64,000 nucleotides of DNA from Sweltsa coloradensis (Eukaryota > Arthropoda > Insecta > Plecoptera > Chloroperlidae), in contig JAMZAV010000319.1 in NCBI GenBank assembly GCA_024449915.1, forward strand, positions 349,008 through 413,007, in the 5' to 3' direction. Positions 22,380 to 35,467 of this stretch are shown here, in pieces (positions within the stretch are counted from its first letter, which is position 1; each line of letters begins with the position of its first letter). Under the pieces are notes generated by a model. It did no database searches. It worked only from the letters and a program-made list of their open reading frames with translations, and was not told where the DNA came from. The position numbers and the translations under genes are program-made.

Positions 22380-23984
22380 TGAGAAGGTGTTCTACATTAT
22401 TATGTTTATCGGCTCTTGTGGAAGGCTTTGGAGAATTGTAATATTTTACACCTTTGAAAATATAATCCTTAAAAAACGTTTTCAAATTATTTTGCTATTA
22501 AATTATGTAATAGGATGGTATGATAAAACATTGTAGAAGTGTATTGAAGAAGTTTTTTGTTTATCACCCTGGCCTCGTTTTTATCAAGTTTTATTTAGTG
22601 TACTATCTAAAAAATAAGTACCTATTACGTGTGCCTATTTAAAATATATCTGTTAGTGATTTGCCAAGAATATTATATAAAAGAAATATGTAATATATAT
22701 TTAGGTCGAAATTAAAGACACAGTTAGAAATATGCTATTTTGAATGTTTTGAAAAGGTATAATATGTTAAATTAAAATGTTGGGAGCGAATGGTTAAACT
22801 TTAAAAGGTAATTATGAAATGTATAAGGTGCTTCAATATCATAAGTTCACAAATTTAACATTGCAATTATACGAAAGGTACGTAGCAAAAAAGGTATTTT
22901 ACCTTTCAAAATGTTCAGAAATGTTTAAGTAAGAATATATAATTATTTGTTGGCTGCTAAAGTAATAAAACGAACCTGAAGAAACCGGTAAGATGTTCTG
23001 AAATATTTAATATTCCAAGTAAGAATATTTTTCATTTATTACCTTCTTAAAATAAAGTAATAACTTGTAAGAAAAGTGCACTTCATAAAAGAAAACAAGA
23101 TGGCGATGTTACTTCAAGAACTTCGCCTTTGATAAGAAAATCACTTTTAAAAGCATCATGGTTAATTTGCTCCGGAATGGATGGGGCTCATCCAAGTAGA
23201 GTAGCCTACAACATCGCATTTACCGACTTTTCGATTAATGTCACATTTTCCAGACTACTAACTCGAACATAATAGGCAACGTTGCATCCCCTGTGTAATC
23301 TCTCAGAGAGGATTTGCATTTTTATCCCTGGTAGGTAGACGCTTTTTAATTCCCCTTTGATCAGAAATGAAAAATTGACGTTTAATTAAAAGTTGAAGTA
23401 GAATGACAGCTTCATAAAAATGTAATAACTTGTCGAATTTACAACGGAATTGACATAATCGTCGTGTCGACACTGAGTGGCTATTTTCAAACGTAGCAGA
23501 CTCCGACTTTACTAATAAACTCCAAAAAAATGAATTGATGTAAATTTAATAATGTAATGAATTTGGGCGGTCCACTGTACTTGTAAAGAAATAAAATGAA
23601 ACAATATTTCGAGACGATGCAGTCGTCTTCCTCAGGTTCATTGGCAGTTGACATAGCAACAGTAAGAATAAGAAAAACAAAATTTAACTCAATTTGACCA
23701 ATCAATCAATGACCAAATTTAATCAGTTGAAGAATTTGATGATGCTCACCTGCTAATTTATCATTATAATATAACGTAAACGTATTTTGAAAGGTTCAGA
23801 ATTTCTCACGGTTTAATTAAAAAAAAGAGTATTTATTATATGAATGTTTTACATTAATTTTTTCAATATTACCTAAAATATAAAACATGCTATGTGTGTT
23901 TAGCAAACATCCAGATTGTAATGTATCTTGAACTAAAATTATTTCAATACTAAAATATTCGTGGGTTGATTTGACTTATGTTAT
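22380..23984. other. AT-rich intron, nothing recognised
   Basis: No repeat family or coding segment supported. Confidence 0.5.
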
Positions 23985-24150
23985 TATCTTCTTTCAAATC
24001 AGAAAGTCTTGGGTTTAAATCCAGGCTGAAGCTGGAGATTTAAACGAGATAACTGTTTTTCTTTAATATAATATTATGGAAACTGAACACTGTGACACTG
24101 TCGTATTATAACGGTTATTTTCGAGCCGTCCTAGCAACGAGGGATAAAAT
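23985..24150 (+). mobile_element. Decayed SINE-A copy
   Basis: B-box-like TTGGGTTTAAATCCAGGCT and, 110 bp later, GAGCCGTCCTAGCAACGAGG, which matches the SINE-A body at 26333-26352. Confidence 0.55.
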
Positions 24151-25009
24151 AAAAGACAAGGTGATGTTCAAAACTTTTTAAGTCGATAAAAAAAAACTTT
24201 AAAAATACAAAGTTACGGAAATTAAAAAAAATCATATTCATCGAAATGATGTTATAAAAACAAACAAAGACTATAGCCAAGGTAGACAAAGTTATAACAA
24301 TAAGCAATAACCTAATAGAAGTTAACAGATCAAGGTGATGCAAAAGCTATTTCCTATAGGAATCCACATTGGAGGATAATATTTACTTGGCTGCATTATG
24401 CAAGTGTATTTTAATGTTATAAAAGCTTATAATGTGTCATTCAGATAATACCTAAAGTTGCATTAATATATACTGCAAAAAATACAAATAATAAAAGTAG
24501 AATAATTGTAATATTCTTTAATTCTATCCCAATAGAAATATTCCTGCTTATTCTAACTTATGATTAACTTTACTGTTAGATTAACAGATGGCGTAAATTA
24601 CTTTAGAATTTGATGCTAGATAACGGTGAATTATGAAAAAATATCAAAAGTAAACTTTAACGCAAAGGGAAAAATAAAACAAGCTTCGGTTTACAAATAG
24701 ACATTTTCTCGTTAAAAGTTCTAAAAAGTTCATGAAAATAAACCGATTTCAAAACTCATTAAACGTTTTAATGAAGTACGTCATGTTTGAAAGAGTTTAT
24801 AAATAGATTTTGAATCGAGTTTCAAAGAATTGTGATTTCTTAAGAAATGTGTTATCAAGCTCCAACATTTGTGGACATTAAAAGGAAGTAATACCGTCAA
24901 TATTAAAACCATGCGAAATTAAGTGATTTTAGAAATATCTCACAAAACGCAAAGAAAATAAAAAAAGTGTGTTAAATGATTTTCGTTAGTTAAAATAATA
25001 AATAAATAA

Positions 25010-25150
25010 ATCCGTATTTAGAGTCGACCCACTCATTCACACAACTGATTTTCAGCGGGGGGCAGTAAACCAAAGCGACCAAGCCAACCCTGTAGGCCCC
25101 TACGCAATCGACGAGTGAACGATAACCTACCAAAGATCGATACTTTTAAT
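25010..25150 (-). mobile_element. SINE-A 3' part
   Basis: GACCCACTCATTCACACAAC, CTGATTTTCAGC and CCAACCCTGTAGGCCCC match, inverted, the tail of SINE-A at 26430-26525 and 48960-49060. Confidence 0.8.
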
Positions 25151-25166
25151 GACATTCATGAACTAA

Positions 25167-25308
25167 GACTATAAGTGGTGATATATGGATAGATGACGAT
25201 GAAGGACGATTACAATAAACCCATGCCTTGTACGGGATTCGAACCCACGTCCTCGTAGAGCCATCGCTTCTGACCAGCGCCCTAATCGTATGTGCCACCG
25301 CGGACGGC
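25167..25308 (-). mobile_element. SINE-B copy
   Basis: Minus strand: GCCGTCCGCGGTGGCACATA head, GTGGGTTCGAATCCCGTACA B box, tail ATCGTCCTTCATCGTCATC. It lies directly beside a SINE-A fragment. Confidence 0.85.
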
Positions 25309-26187
25309 ATCGAAAATGTAATTTTACATGCTCTATGTAGTTTGTAGTCAGCATGGACAAAGATAAAAATATTATGATCAGTACTACTTTAAATTGTGGA
25401 ATATATTATAATATTGATATATTTTTATACACATTTTCCAAAATATATATATTTCCCTGCATTGGAAAAACGAGAAAACTATATCTGCCAGTAAAATGCA
25501 ATTATTGTTGTAAATCGCATCCGAGTGCTTGCCGTGGTTTATAAAACAATTATTCTGACCTCAAAATTATTGTTTTATCTAATATCTGAATGTGTATTTT
25601 AAAGCAACAAATTATCTAAGTAAGCCTACATAAACTCACATTAAAAAAACAATCTTGCCGTTTTACAAGACACAATAATGCCACTGCAATATTTTTGTGT
25701 GGGTAGACCTATACAACATTCACTGTATAAAGACTACAATACAATTTCAAATACAATTACCGTATGGGGCGTATGCCTCTATGTAATCAAATGTTGCAGT
25801 CAGTATTAGTGCGAGCATAAAGCGATTACTATAGCTTCTATAGGTGAATAAATACTAGGCCGGCAATAATCGCCTTACACTGCCAGTAATAAGTACGCCC
25901 TTGCACTCACTAATCCGGATTTTGTATAGAAGGACATTGTCAGTGCTTTGGTGTTTAATCCCGTTAAAAGCCATATCTGCATCACATTCACTTCAAAATT
26001 CCATGAGAGAGTATTGATGTTTGTACATTTTCCACCATCAACCGAATTCAAGACACCCACAACAAATTATTCACCATTGATACAGTAAATTACATACATA
26101 ATATAGAACTTGACTCTTTTAAAACAGTGTATATGCCAGTTTACTATTTAACGATCTTATATTTTATATTATTTATATTATTATATT

Positions 26188-26560
26188 GTGATTCGTTGAT
26201 CATGTGGTTAGCGTCTCTAATTCCAATGCAGAAGGTCCAGGGTTTGATTCCCACTGTAGGCAGAAGTTTTTAACTGCTGATTTGGATTTAAGTCCATCAG
26301 TTCTTGGCTTAGAAATTTTTAAACGGTGACTTTGGAGCCGTCCTAGCAACGCGGCTCCGTGTTGCCTTGTTGATTCTGGTGCTGTCCGCGGGTGGACTCG
26401 TGTACATCATGAATGACCGGTGTTTCCTACTAAAATATGCCGGCGCCTACAGGGTTGACTTGGTCGGCTTTAAATTTAATGTCCTCTCCTGAAAATCAGT
26501 TCTGTGAATGAGTGGGTAGACTCAATTAATACGATTGTTTTAATTTTTATTTATTTATTA
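26188..26560 (+). mobile_element. Full-length tRNA-derived SINE-A
   Basis: tRNA-like head with A box TGTGGTTAGCGTCTC and B box CCAGGGTTTGATTCCC, then the conserved body GGTGACTTTGGAGCCGTCCT, then a tail with CTACAGGGTTGACTTGGTCG and TGAATGAGTGGGTAGACTC, ending in a T/A-rich tract. It is the most complete of six copies. Confidence 0.88.
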
Positions 26561-26744
26561 TATATTATATAATTTATATGATGAAGATGATGATGAAGAA
26601 ACGCTGAGCCTGGCAATCTCGGCAAAAAAATAGTTTCGTGCCCTAGATATCGGTGTGAAGAACACCACTCAACCTGACGTTGGAAATGAGTTTTGATGAT
26701 TATTGTTACATAGAAACGTTAATACAAATTTGCAATTGTTGTAG

Positions 26745-26826
26745 TTGGAAATTGTTTAATGGTCAAACGTTACGCGCGGGACTCAGATTCGAAAGGTCTA
26801 GGGGTCGATACGCGCCGTCGGCATAA
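26745..26826 (+). repeat. tRNA-like SINE relic
   Basis: A-box-like AATGGTCAAACGTTACGCG and B-box-like CTAGGGGTCGATACGCG at tRNA-like spacing; the acceptor ends do not pair well. Confidence 0.4.
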
Positions 26827-27900
26827 CTATAGTTTTTTTTCCCAATGTTCGCAGTGGACTGTGTCATTTTAAACACCCTTTGTACAATCCCTTCCCAACT
26901 CCAAAATACCTAGTTGGACATCTGAAGAGGGGAAGGCCTATGAAATTGTACATGGGCAGGTTTCCCACAAGAATTTAACTTTTTTAATATCTGAATTACG
27001 TCGAAAAGAAAAATATCCATCAAAAAAACAATATAAAAATATCTCATTTTCTATTATTTGATTATTTTAAACTGAAAAATGCGTTATTTTATAAATTATT
27101 ATCTTATATTATTATAATTATCCCGGTATCGATATACTCGGCTGAGTCGGTTATAAACATTTCGAAAGGAGAAAGAAGAAAGTTAAAAAAAGAACAAATA
27201 AAATTCAATACAAATTATTATCACAATACAATAATAACGCCTTCCATATCCCCGGTGCTTTTATCTGGTCAGTAAAAACTCGAATAAAAGTCCATAATAA
27301 TCTGAGTAAAAGAATTAGCACGAAACGCGCCACGGTTTGTGATGCAATAATCAATTTATCCTGTCCAGTCTTTATCAGGACTCGGCTCACGTATCGGCCA
27401 GACCGATACTTTACAGTTAGTTCCGCGGAATCACACCGCGAGCGCGAGCGCGTCGTTCAACGAGATTACCGCTGCCAAACGGAATTACTTTTCCATTAAT
27501 AAAGACGCATTGACGTTTATTGTGTTGGGCTTACACACTACGGGTTTTAATGGTTCTAGAACGTGGGTTTTTTAGTCTTCTTTTCGAACACATGCCATAA
27601 AAAAGTAAAATGATTAAGAAACTTCCAGCTTAAATTTATATTACAAGTTTAGGGCCTATAGTCTTTACTAATAAAGTACACAAATAATGTCCTTCTATTA
27701 AGTATACTTACATTTTTCTTTAAACTTTCTGTTTTTTCACTTGAATACCTACGTATACATTTTCAAGACAAAACTTTCGTAATCAAACAGACTAATTTAA
27801 TTGTTTAGAATTTTCATAGATTTTCATTAAATAAGGATTACAACAGACTCCAAAATATGGAGAGAATAATTTCGTCTAAGGACACACAAATAAAATCTCA
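26827..27900. other. Intron, no gene recognised
   Basis: A short CpG-rich stretch (27415-27480, with GAGCGCGAGCGCG) stands out; otherwise AT-rich. Confidence 0.45.
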
Positions 27901-27916
27901 CACAAAGTAGATTTAT

Positions 27917-28190
27917 TTTGGTGTAGGTGCCGGGTAGTATATTTTTTTGTCACACCAAAAACCAAAAACACCAAAAATTCTGTATCATCCTTGTTGAAGG
28001 ATAATTCAACAAAAAACGCTCGTTCGGAGGTCATGTTCGGTTTTTATCGTGATTTTGGTGGAGGTGCCGGGTAACATTACTAATTTGTACCCCCTTATCC
28101 CACAGTCACCAAAAGTACATTCGGTATCATCCTTGTCAAAGGGCAATTAAACAAAAAAACGCATGTTCGGTTTTTATGCTGAAACGAGAC
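27917..28190 (+). repeat. Duplicated block carrying the GGTGGAGGTGCCGGGT motif
   Basis: Two direct, diverged copies (27917-28050 and 28054-28190), each starting with TTTGGTGKAGGTGCCGGGT and containing TATCATCCTTGT and ATGTTCGGTTTTTAT. The second runs on into ACACACACAGACGGACGGCC, shared with 21486. Confidence 0.75.
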
Positions 28191-28732
28191 ACACACAGAC
28201 GGACGGCCATAAAAGTGATACATATAGGGGATCCTCGCTCGCAAAAAAAACATTTAGTTCGAAACACATAATGTAACCAAACATGTTCTGCTTCTGACTG
28301 CGAAAGATAGTGAATGTAATTATATTCTGGAATTCGCATGTAAATAAATACCACCCCAACCAAATACAAACAATTTACAACATAGTACATTTTAACCACT
28401 CGCGTTGTCTGCATTCAAGTATATCCCAAAGTTATGACCTTCATTTGCGGAATGTAGAAAATTCCATTTTCATCGCAAGTGAAAAAGTGGACACTATTCC
28501 CAAAATAATGAGTCTAAAAGCTAAAGTGTGTTTAAAAAAAAAGAGTTAAATAGTGAGACTTTTTTCGCGGGTCATTAATTTCGCGTTGATGCTGCACGTC
28601 CTGTGGTGAGCGCTGTACACAAGCCTACATGACGGGTACATTAACTAATGCATAGGGTGTGTGCTTATCTGTGTAAATATGGTAACGCCCCGACCGCTCT
28701 TTGATGAAGCTCGGATTAAAGTTTTTACTCGG

Positions 28733-28846
28733 TGAGCTTTTAACCAAACTAATTCCGAACACGTCACGATATCAACTATTGAAAGCTATGTTTGAGCTTT
28801 TAACCAAACTAATTCCGAACACGTCACGATATCAACTTTTTTGAAA
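28733..28846. repeat. 60-bp tandem duplication
   Basis: GAGCTTTTAACCAAACTAAT and CCGAACACGTCACGATATC occur twice with period 60 (28735 and 28795). The second copy is partial. Confidence 0.9.
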
Positions 28847-29014
28847 TTGAAATAGAAATGTTGTATCTTTTATTTTTCGAGACAAAACTACAATCAGTTC
28901 TCTCCCACAATCAGTCATAGATCAAACTACAATCACTTCTCACCCACAATCAGTCACAGAACAAACTGCAATCACATCTCTCAGTTCTAAATCCGAGCTC
29001 TATAATAAACCCCA

Positions 29015-29290
29015 CTCATTAACCCGCCGCACTAAACCAGCGTGGCGCCTGTCGTCCGGTAGCATTCACAATAATCCATCACCGAGTATTATGGGATTAA
29101 TAAAACGCATCGTAATGGCGTGATAAAACCAGCCTCGTCATCAAACTGAACGCCATTATTATCGGCGCGAGAACACGGCGATAAGAAATATAATTGGCCG
29201 TGCCCCATTAATCTCGGCGGACGTAGGCGTCGATAATATGGGAGGGGTTCCCGTCAGACTCACGTGTGGTGATGAGCAGATTAGGATGAG
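29015..29290. other. Unique, GC-balanced segment; candidate conserved non-coding element
   Basis: About 270 bp free of repeat families, with several TAAT cores and CpGs (GGGATTAATAAAACGCATCG, TAATCTCGGCGGACG). No open frame. Suggested only because its composition contrasts with the flanks. Confidence 0.2.
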
Positions 29291-29392
29291 GTGAGAGGAT
29301 GTCAACATTTACTGGCGTTGATAAACATTCAATGTTCATACTAATACAGCAAAGAGTATGTACTCATTTGAGAATAATTAAAGTTGATTTTA

Positions 29393-29910
29393 CTAGGCCG
29401 CTTCGTTAACGCTTTTTCCAGTCACGTTGATGGATGAGCTTTTATGGTTGATTATCGGTCCAAATATCACGAAAATATCGTATTAAAAATCGGGGGGAAA
29501 ATCGTAAAAGTACGATTTCTATGAGAAATATTTCTTCAAATGTCTCTAAAATCATAGGCCTAACATTTATAATTAATTCAGTGATTTTAAACGTTCCCAT
29601 AAAGTTTCATCAAGATCGGAGTAGCCGTTTGCCCGGTTGCGGGCTTAATATCACGAAAATATCTCATTAAAAATCGTAAAAGTACGATAATCATAAGAAA
29701 TATTTGATCGATTGTACCCAAAAACGTGGCTAGACTAAGTTCAGAGATTTCGAAGGTCCTCTCAAATTTTCATCAAGATCGCATATGCCGTTTTCCCGGT
29801 AGAGCGCGAGGTAACAAACAAAAATACAAACAAAAAAACATAAAAATAAACACCCGAGATAATATTTTGGGGGAGTCAGTGAAATTGAAGTCTTCGCTTC
29901 GCTCATCCAA
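29393..29910 (-). mobile_element. H2 element
   Basis: Minus strand: starts TTGGATGAGCGAAGCGAAGA and ends GCTCATCCATCAACGTGACT then CCTAG before a T (plus-strand A at 29392). The interior block CGCATATGCCGTTTTCCCGG (plus strand, 29780) is shared with the 39-41 kb copies. The 68-codon plus-strand frame in it is part of the repeat. Confidence 0.85.
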
Positions 29911-29964
29911 TTACGTAATTTTAAACAATTAACACTTCGTGATGATGATTTGTGTGGCTAACTC

Positions 29965-30119
29965 TCTTTAAATGCACTAAGGCTACTCGAGACGATGAGT
30001 GGTGATAGATGAGGGTGAAGGACGATTACAAAACAAACGAGTCTTATGCCGGATTCGAACACACGTCCTCCTAGAGCGCGCTTCGGACCAGCGCACTAAT
30101 ATGTGCCACCGTGGACGAC
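29965..30119 (-). mobile_element. SINE-B copy
   Basis: Minus strand: GTCCACGGTGGCACATATTA head, GTGTGTTCGAATCCGGCATA B box, tail CACTCATCGTCTCGAGTAGC. Confidence 0.85.
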
Positions 30120-30224
30120 TTGCTTGCTAAACTATGCTTAGTAGAAGATATAATACTAGTGCTTTTAGAGACGATCTTGTGGAAACGTTAAAAATGCCAA
30201 TGACGCTAACGACTAACGATTACA

Positions 30225-30400
30225 ATGAAGACTAATGACGACGATTATGATTATGGTGGCGATGAAAACGGTTACGATGACACTAATGATTATGGTGATG
30301 ATAAAGACGACTACGATGGCGATTATGGTGAAGATGGCTACGATGTCGGTTATGGTGACTGTGATGATGATGACGACGTCACAGGCGACAAGACATCTCT
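30225..30400. repeat. Degenerate GAT/GACGAT-rich low-complexity tract
   Basis: Irregular (GATGAY)n units give an Asp/Gly/Tyr-rich 71-codon frame and a Met/Thr-rich one in the next frame. Having two overlapping open frames of simple composition points to a microsatellite, not a gene. Confidence 0.75.
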
Positions 30401-30479
30401 TCCAGACTCAACCCCTCACGCAGACAGAATGATAGTCTAGAACCGACCTGAAAGTCTCAGACGACGTAATATCACCCCG

Positions 30480-30665
30480 TACAATGAATCTTGTCCGAGG
30501 CAGCGCGTGCGGAGCCGGCGTCCGTGTATTTCTAACGCTACGTAAGCTAGACGCGAATTATCGATTTCAGGGGGGAATGCTCTGGGTTTGCACAGCTCGA
30601 CTACACGCGAGAGAACCGGGAGAGCGGCTAGCCTCGGGGCGGCTTCTACCGTAGAGGGGGGTGGG
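30480..30665. other. GC-rich unique segment
   Basis: About 180 bp with many CpGs (GCGCGTGCGGAGCCGGCGTC), ending in a G-rich run. No frame or repeat match recognised; possibly regulatory. Confidence 0.2.
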
Positions 30666-30759
30666 TTTTTGTGATTTTGTTTGTTGCTTTAGTATACCGT
30701 CACGTTTAGGCCATGGTGCTGTGAGAGGCGATTTATACAAAATTACACGAATCCATGTT

Positions 30760-30812
30760 GAATGAAGGATTCAAACCCACGGTTTTTCCAGGTGAATGAG
30801 CCAACTTTTTAT
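30760..30812 (-). repeat. tRNA-like fragment
   Basis: Minus-strand CCGTGGGTTTGAATCCTTC is B-box-like, with an upstream GGCTCATTCACCTGG; a SINE relic. Confidence 0.35.
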
Positions 30813-31592
30813 ACAATGTTAAATGTTCAGTAAATAATCCTCGGACGTCAAATCCAGATTATCTCCCCAAAATTCTCGAGGAATTTTTGACTTATAATTT
30901 TCCCACGAAAATAGAAACAAGATTTTGGTAGAAAGAATATTTGTGCATGTATATATCCATCATACAACATGTTCACGTTGTAGGCCTAAATATGTTTCCT
31001 ACGTAAGTCTGGTGAATTTATACAAATTGTATTTTTCATGGCATATTTACAGTCAGAAAGCAAAACTTTTATAAATCACATGTAGGCTATTCCTAAACAA
31101 ATAATATGCGCATACAACCTTATTAAGTTTTAAATTGTTTGGGCGAAATTTCTCAAAAAGATCTCCAGAAAGAACAAACACTTAAATTTCGCATGAAAGA
31201 CTGGTTTGACTCCTTTTTATTAAAAACAATTAAACATATGCGAAATAACAATCGCAAAAAACAAATCGTCAAGAGTATAAATTTTATAAGTATAGGCCCT
31301 ACACAAAATTATTTTTATTTTTTTTGTGTATACATGGCTAAGTACACTAGCTTGGCTACCGCTTGCTTTAATCCACTGAAACGACGAAGTAGCCTCAAAT
31401 CTAATACAAAACATGCCGTTCATGTCAATAGAACACTAGCTTTCAATAATCCCTTCATATAAACGTGAAATAAAAAAATAAGTCAATACAAAAAGAGAAA
31501 CCTGTAAATTAATGTAATAACAATTCGTGAAAGTGTAATTCGATGAAAGCGTCTATGTAAGTCGCTAGAGGGGAAATTGGACATTGCATGTT

Positions 31593-31613
31593 CGCCCCCC
31601 CCCCCCCCCCCCC
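31593..31613. repeat. poly-C tract
   Basis: About 20 consecutive C, gap-prone for sequencing and replication. Confidence 0.9.
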
Positions 31614-31924
31614 AAACACAGCGAACACGACGAGTCGGCCAACCTAGTGTCAACATTATTAAGCCCTTCATTTCATATGCATAACAGCTGTGATAGGTGT
31701 TTACCACAGGCAAACCATTAGCGCTACGTACGAAATTGGTAAAAGTTATTTTCGTAAAAATGAGAAAGGAAATGAACAACGTTTTATTTAACAGCCCAGT
31801 AATATTTTGAATCCTTAAACAAATCTAACATAAAATCCACGCTAAATATATAAACTTTATTTAAATTTCGTACTCAAATGATACATGAAATCGTTTGAAA
31901 CGAGTTTTTAAAAATAAATATAAT

Positions 31925-31943
31925 TTTGGTGGAGGTGCCGGGT
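31925..31943 (+). repeat. TTTGGTGGAGGTGCCGGGT motif
   Basis: Exact member of the dispersed 19-bp motif set. A second copy (GGTGGAGGTGCCGAGT) lies 143 bp on, at 32068. Confidence 0.75.
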
Positions 31944-32067
31944 CCGTATTTATTGTTTTGAGCGTAGATTTTTAAATTGAAAATATATAATTTCACTTTT
32001 TATCAACAGATGGAATATTCAGAATGCGTTTTCATGAAACAAAAATATGGACATTGTAAAATTAAAA

Positions 32068-32084
32068 TGGTGGAGGTGCCGAGT
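32068..32084 (+). repeat. GGTGGAGGTGCCGAGT motif
   Basis: See 31925; same strand, one base different. Confidence 0.75.
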
Positions 32085-32089
32085 TGAAA

Positions 32090-33110
32090 TTCAACTTTTT
32101 TATTTGCATACTTCTTTGCAAAATTAAACAATTTAATTGTTTCTGATATTTAATTTTATAAAAATAAAATAAAATAACATCTCTTCCGAATAACACGAAT
32201 ATTAAATCACCAGAATTTAAAAAGTAATTTTACAAAATCTTCTTGATTCGTTATCAATAGCGGTATAGTTTTCTGTAACAAATAGTGGTGATCTTTGAAA
32301 TAGCCGAGATTTGTGTATTTGCAGTTGTTTCTGTTGTTATTATGAATAATTATCTGTTTAAAAAAATTGGAATGAATTTATTTCATGTCCACCTTAAGTC
32401 CTAATATTAACGACTTATTAATGGTGAATTCATGGAATAACTTCTCTTCCTTTAATTTAAACTATGGACAAAAACTGAAACGAAACCACACAACAATTTT
32501 CTACTTAATTGAAATTGAAAGAGTTTAAAGTTAACAAAGTTTAATTTAAAACTCCAAAAGAGGCAATAAAGAACTTTGTAGACAGACACTGAGTTTTCCG
32601 CAAAAAGCTACGTCCCTCGCTCGCTCGCTAGTCTGGTGAATATATCAAAAAAAGATAGTGAAAATCAAGTAAGTGCATCGTAGCGAAAAAAGAAGAATAG
32701 AATCTTAGGTTCATTCTGCAAGATAAATATGCAGGGGGGGCGTGTATACCCCATGTAGGAGGAGCAACTCTTACGTGATGCGAATATCATCTACTTGTCA
32801 ATAATAATTAAACTTAATCGAGTCTGCTTTAAGGACGTGAATTTTAAAGGAGGGCATTGTCCGCGGGAGCTCGCTGCACGCATGTTCTTCATATAAGCGC
32901 GCGGTGCAGGCTTATTTTTTCGAGAACTTTCTAGGATGGAGGAAATGACAAATAATGACCTATTACGCTGTACCAACTTTGCGAAATTCGGTGGGATTTC
33001 ATCTGACTTTTCGGAATCAGGGATGAAAACTGGTAAGCCTGGTGAAACTGTAGAGTAAGGTTAAGCTGGAAGCTCTTTGCTGATGAAATACAAGGAGCTG
33101 GATGGGTGAA
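32090..33110. other. AT-rich intron, no gene recognised
   Basis: Contains CCCTCGCTCGCTCGCTAG at about 32612, like the start of an H element in reverse, but no matching end. Confidence 0.4.
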
Positions 33111-33112
33111 TT

Positions 33113-33215
33113 TTGAGAGAGAGAGAGTGTGGGACTGAGCCATTAGATGAGAAATCGTAGAAGTAGAGAGAGCATAGAGAGATCGAGAGAGATAGAGAGA
33201 AGAACTGAGAGAGAA
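33113..33215. repeat. (GA)n-rich purine tract
   Basis: Interrupted gagaga repeats. A second purine tract (GGGGAGA units) is at 33609-33685. Confidence 0.9.
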
Positions 33216-33608
33216 GCAACTATTTAATTGTCCAGGCCGGATTAAGCCAGCATACTTATTCTTACATTCGACCTTAATAGTAATATAAATACATTTTTCA
33301 GAATCTTATCAATTTGTTAATAACATCCTACAATATAAAATATTTGATGATTAACATTCAATTTACATTTTAAATGGTGCCATGGACTCAACTCTACAGC
33401 ATTTTTTTTACACAATCATACTTCATTCACACATAGTTTTACAAATCCGGTTGTGCATACTAGAAGTAAAAATCGAAGCAATAGCCATATGTAATTTAAC
33501 TATTGTGCAATTTTGTGTATTGTCAGTATTCGTATAGCATTTTGCGAAATACAATTCGTGAATTTTACTCCTAAAAATATTGTAATTAAAGATATTGGTG
33601 TCCCTGAT

Positions 33609-33685
33609 GTGAGAGAGAAAGAGAGGAAGAGAGGGGTGTATGGGGTATGGGAAGAGGGGAGAGGGGAGAGGGGAGAGGGAAAGAT
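33609..33685. repeat. Purine-rich (GGGAGA)n tract
   Basis: Repeats of gggagagg following gagagagaaa. The 75- and 100-codon frames here are artefacts. Confidence 0.85.
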
Positions 33686-33749
33686 AAGAAGCTTTTCGCA
33701 AGCGACAGATATACTTAATGCTCAAGATAGAGTAGCTTAATTAAGAACA

Positions 33750-35460
33750 TTTAAACACACATCTATATAATTGTAAAAGCATTTAAATGCGATTAATTGA
33801 GGCTACATTCTGAAGTTTTATTTAATTTTATAACAATCCTAAGGGCTAGGTCCGCCAAGCTATAAGCTCCAGTTACATTTAGTTATTTGGAAGTTAGTTA
33901 GGTGAGTTGTTCCACCAACTTTAATCCGGACTTTAAATCTAAGTTATCTGTGGAATATTTCTGGGTTTAATGTTCAGTTTAAAAACAACTGGAAGTAAGC
34001 TAAACTTTAGATTATATAGAGTTGGTAAAATTTTAGCATAGGAATTAGAAATACAAGTTTTAAATTACTGCTTACACCAGGTTTATTTTTAAATAATGCC
34101 AATTAAAATTAATAAAGACACGGAAAAGGCAATATAGAACATTCATTTTATTCTCTTGTCACTGGTCATTATTCAACTTGCATAGATAAGACCATTTTGT
34201 TTAATTCCACTACTATTCGAAAAAAAAGATTGCGAGATGGTTTGTATTTCTTTTCAACCTATGAAATATTGTAATTTCTCCGAACAGTTTCGTAGACGTA
34301 GAACGTTCTTACGATTCGTGACCATAGGCCTATAGCGATTATAATGTTTTGGGGATTTTGCCAAAATGCTTATTAAAAAAATTACCTACATGAAAATAAC
34401 TTAGCTATAATAATTACCTATATTTAAATCAATTAATCTAGGTATCGGTTAGAAAGCCGAGTGCCATTACACAATTGCATATTATTGTAAGTGTATCTCG
34501 AAGTAAACTTCGAAACTATTGCTATTGCATATAACGAATCTTTACGTCCGACATACGAGAAGATTCAAGCGGTAACTCCATATATGTTATGCGACACACT
34601 TTGGATAAATTGAAATATAGGATTCCCGTAAAACATCCATACTACTCTAGCTAGAACGTGAGGGTAAAAAGGTCAAAAGGTCAGGACTGTCATGATCTTA
34701 AGAGACTCGGGAGCAAAGGGTGATGTAATGGAATGCAAGGGACGGGAGAGGGATGTGTAAAATTATGCAAACGTCAGATGGAAAAGGAAGTGGGCTCCGT
34801 CGGAGAAAGTCGGGGGGGGCGAGGAGGGGGAGGTTTGTGGTGGTGGAGAAAACGAGTTGATGAAACTAAAAGGAATATCTTCAAGGATAAATAGCATAAA
34901 ATTTGTAAGACAATTAATAAAGCTAGGATTACATAATTGGACACAATTAGACAGTGGACAAATTTCAAAAAAATATGAAAAAAATATGATACTAATATGT
35001 AAACTATTAAAATGAAGCATCACAAATATATTACACAAAATCTATGACGACATGAGATTTTATAATGGATAAAAACAATGTGGAATAAATGAATCGTTAT
35101 GAATTAAATTGAAATTAATCAAACATAAATACATTTAAAGGGTATACTATTTGGAAAAGTTGCAATAAAAGAAAAAGAGCGCGCTTTAAGTGAAAAGAGA
35201 AAATAAGGAAGGAAAAATGAAAAAAATATAAGAAAACACGAGTTAGTTGCTTTCCACTTCGTTTATTAATGGTCAGAGAGAAAAAGTTAAAAAAAGATTT
35301 TACTGTACCAAACATAAAAATAAAATGTAAATTTGAGTTTCCACACAACACTTTCAATGTTTTATATCAACAACAAACATTTTACAAAAAAACTTACCAC
35401 TGCTATGTGAATAGGTAGTAAGTTCACGGTTCACCATCGATCGACAAGTTCGAGTTAGTA
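33750..35460. other. AT-rich intron, nothing recognised
   Basis: Includes one G-rich stretch (34810-34850). No supported coding region or repeat family. Confidence 0.5.
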
Positions 35461-35467
35461 AATAGGC

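Noticed and set aside
30225..30440. 71-codon Asp/Gly/Tyr-rich frame resembling an acidic low-complexity protein
   Set aside because: A degenerate GAT repeat; another frame in the same DNA is open too (Met/Thr-rich), and no splice or start context was seen.
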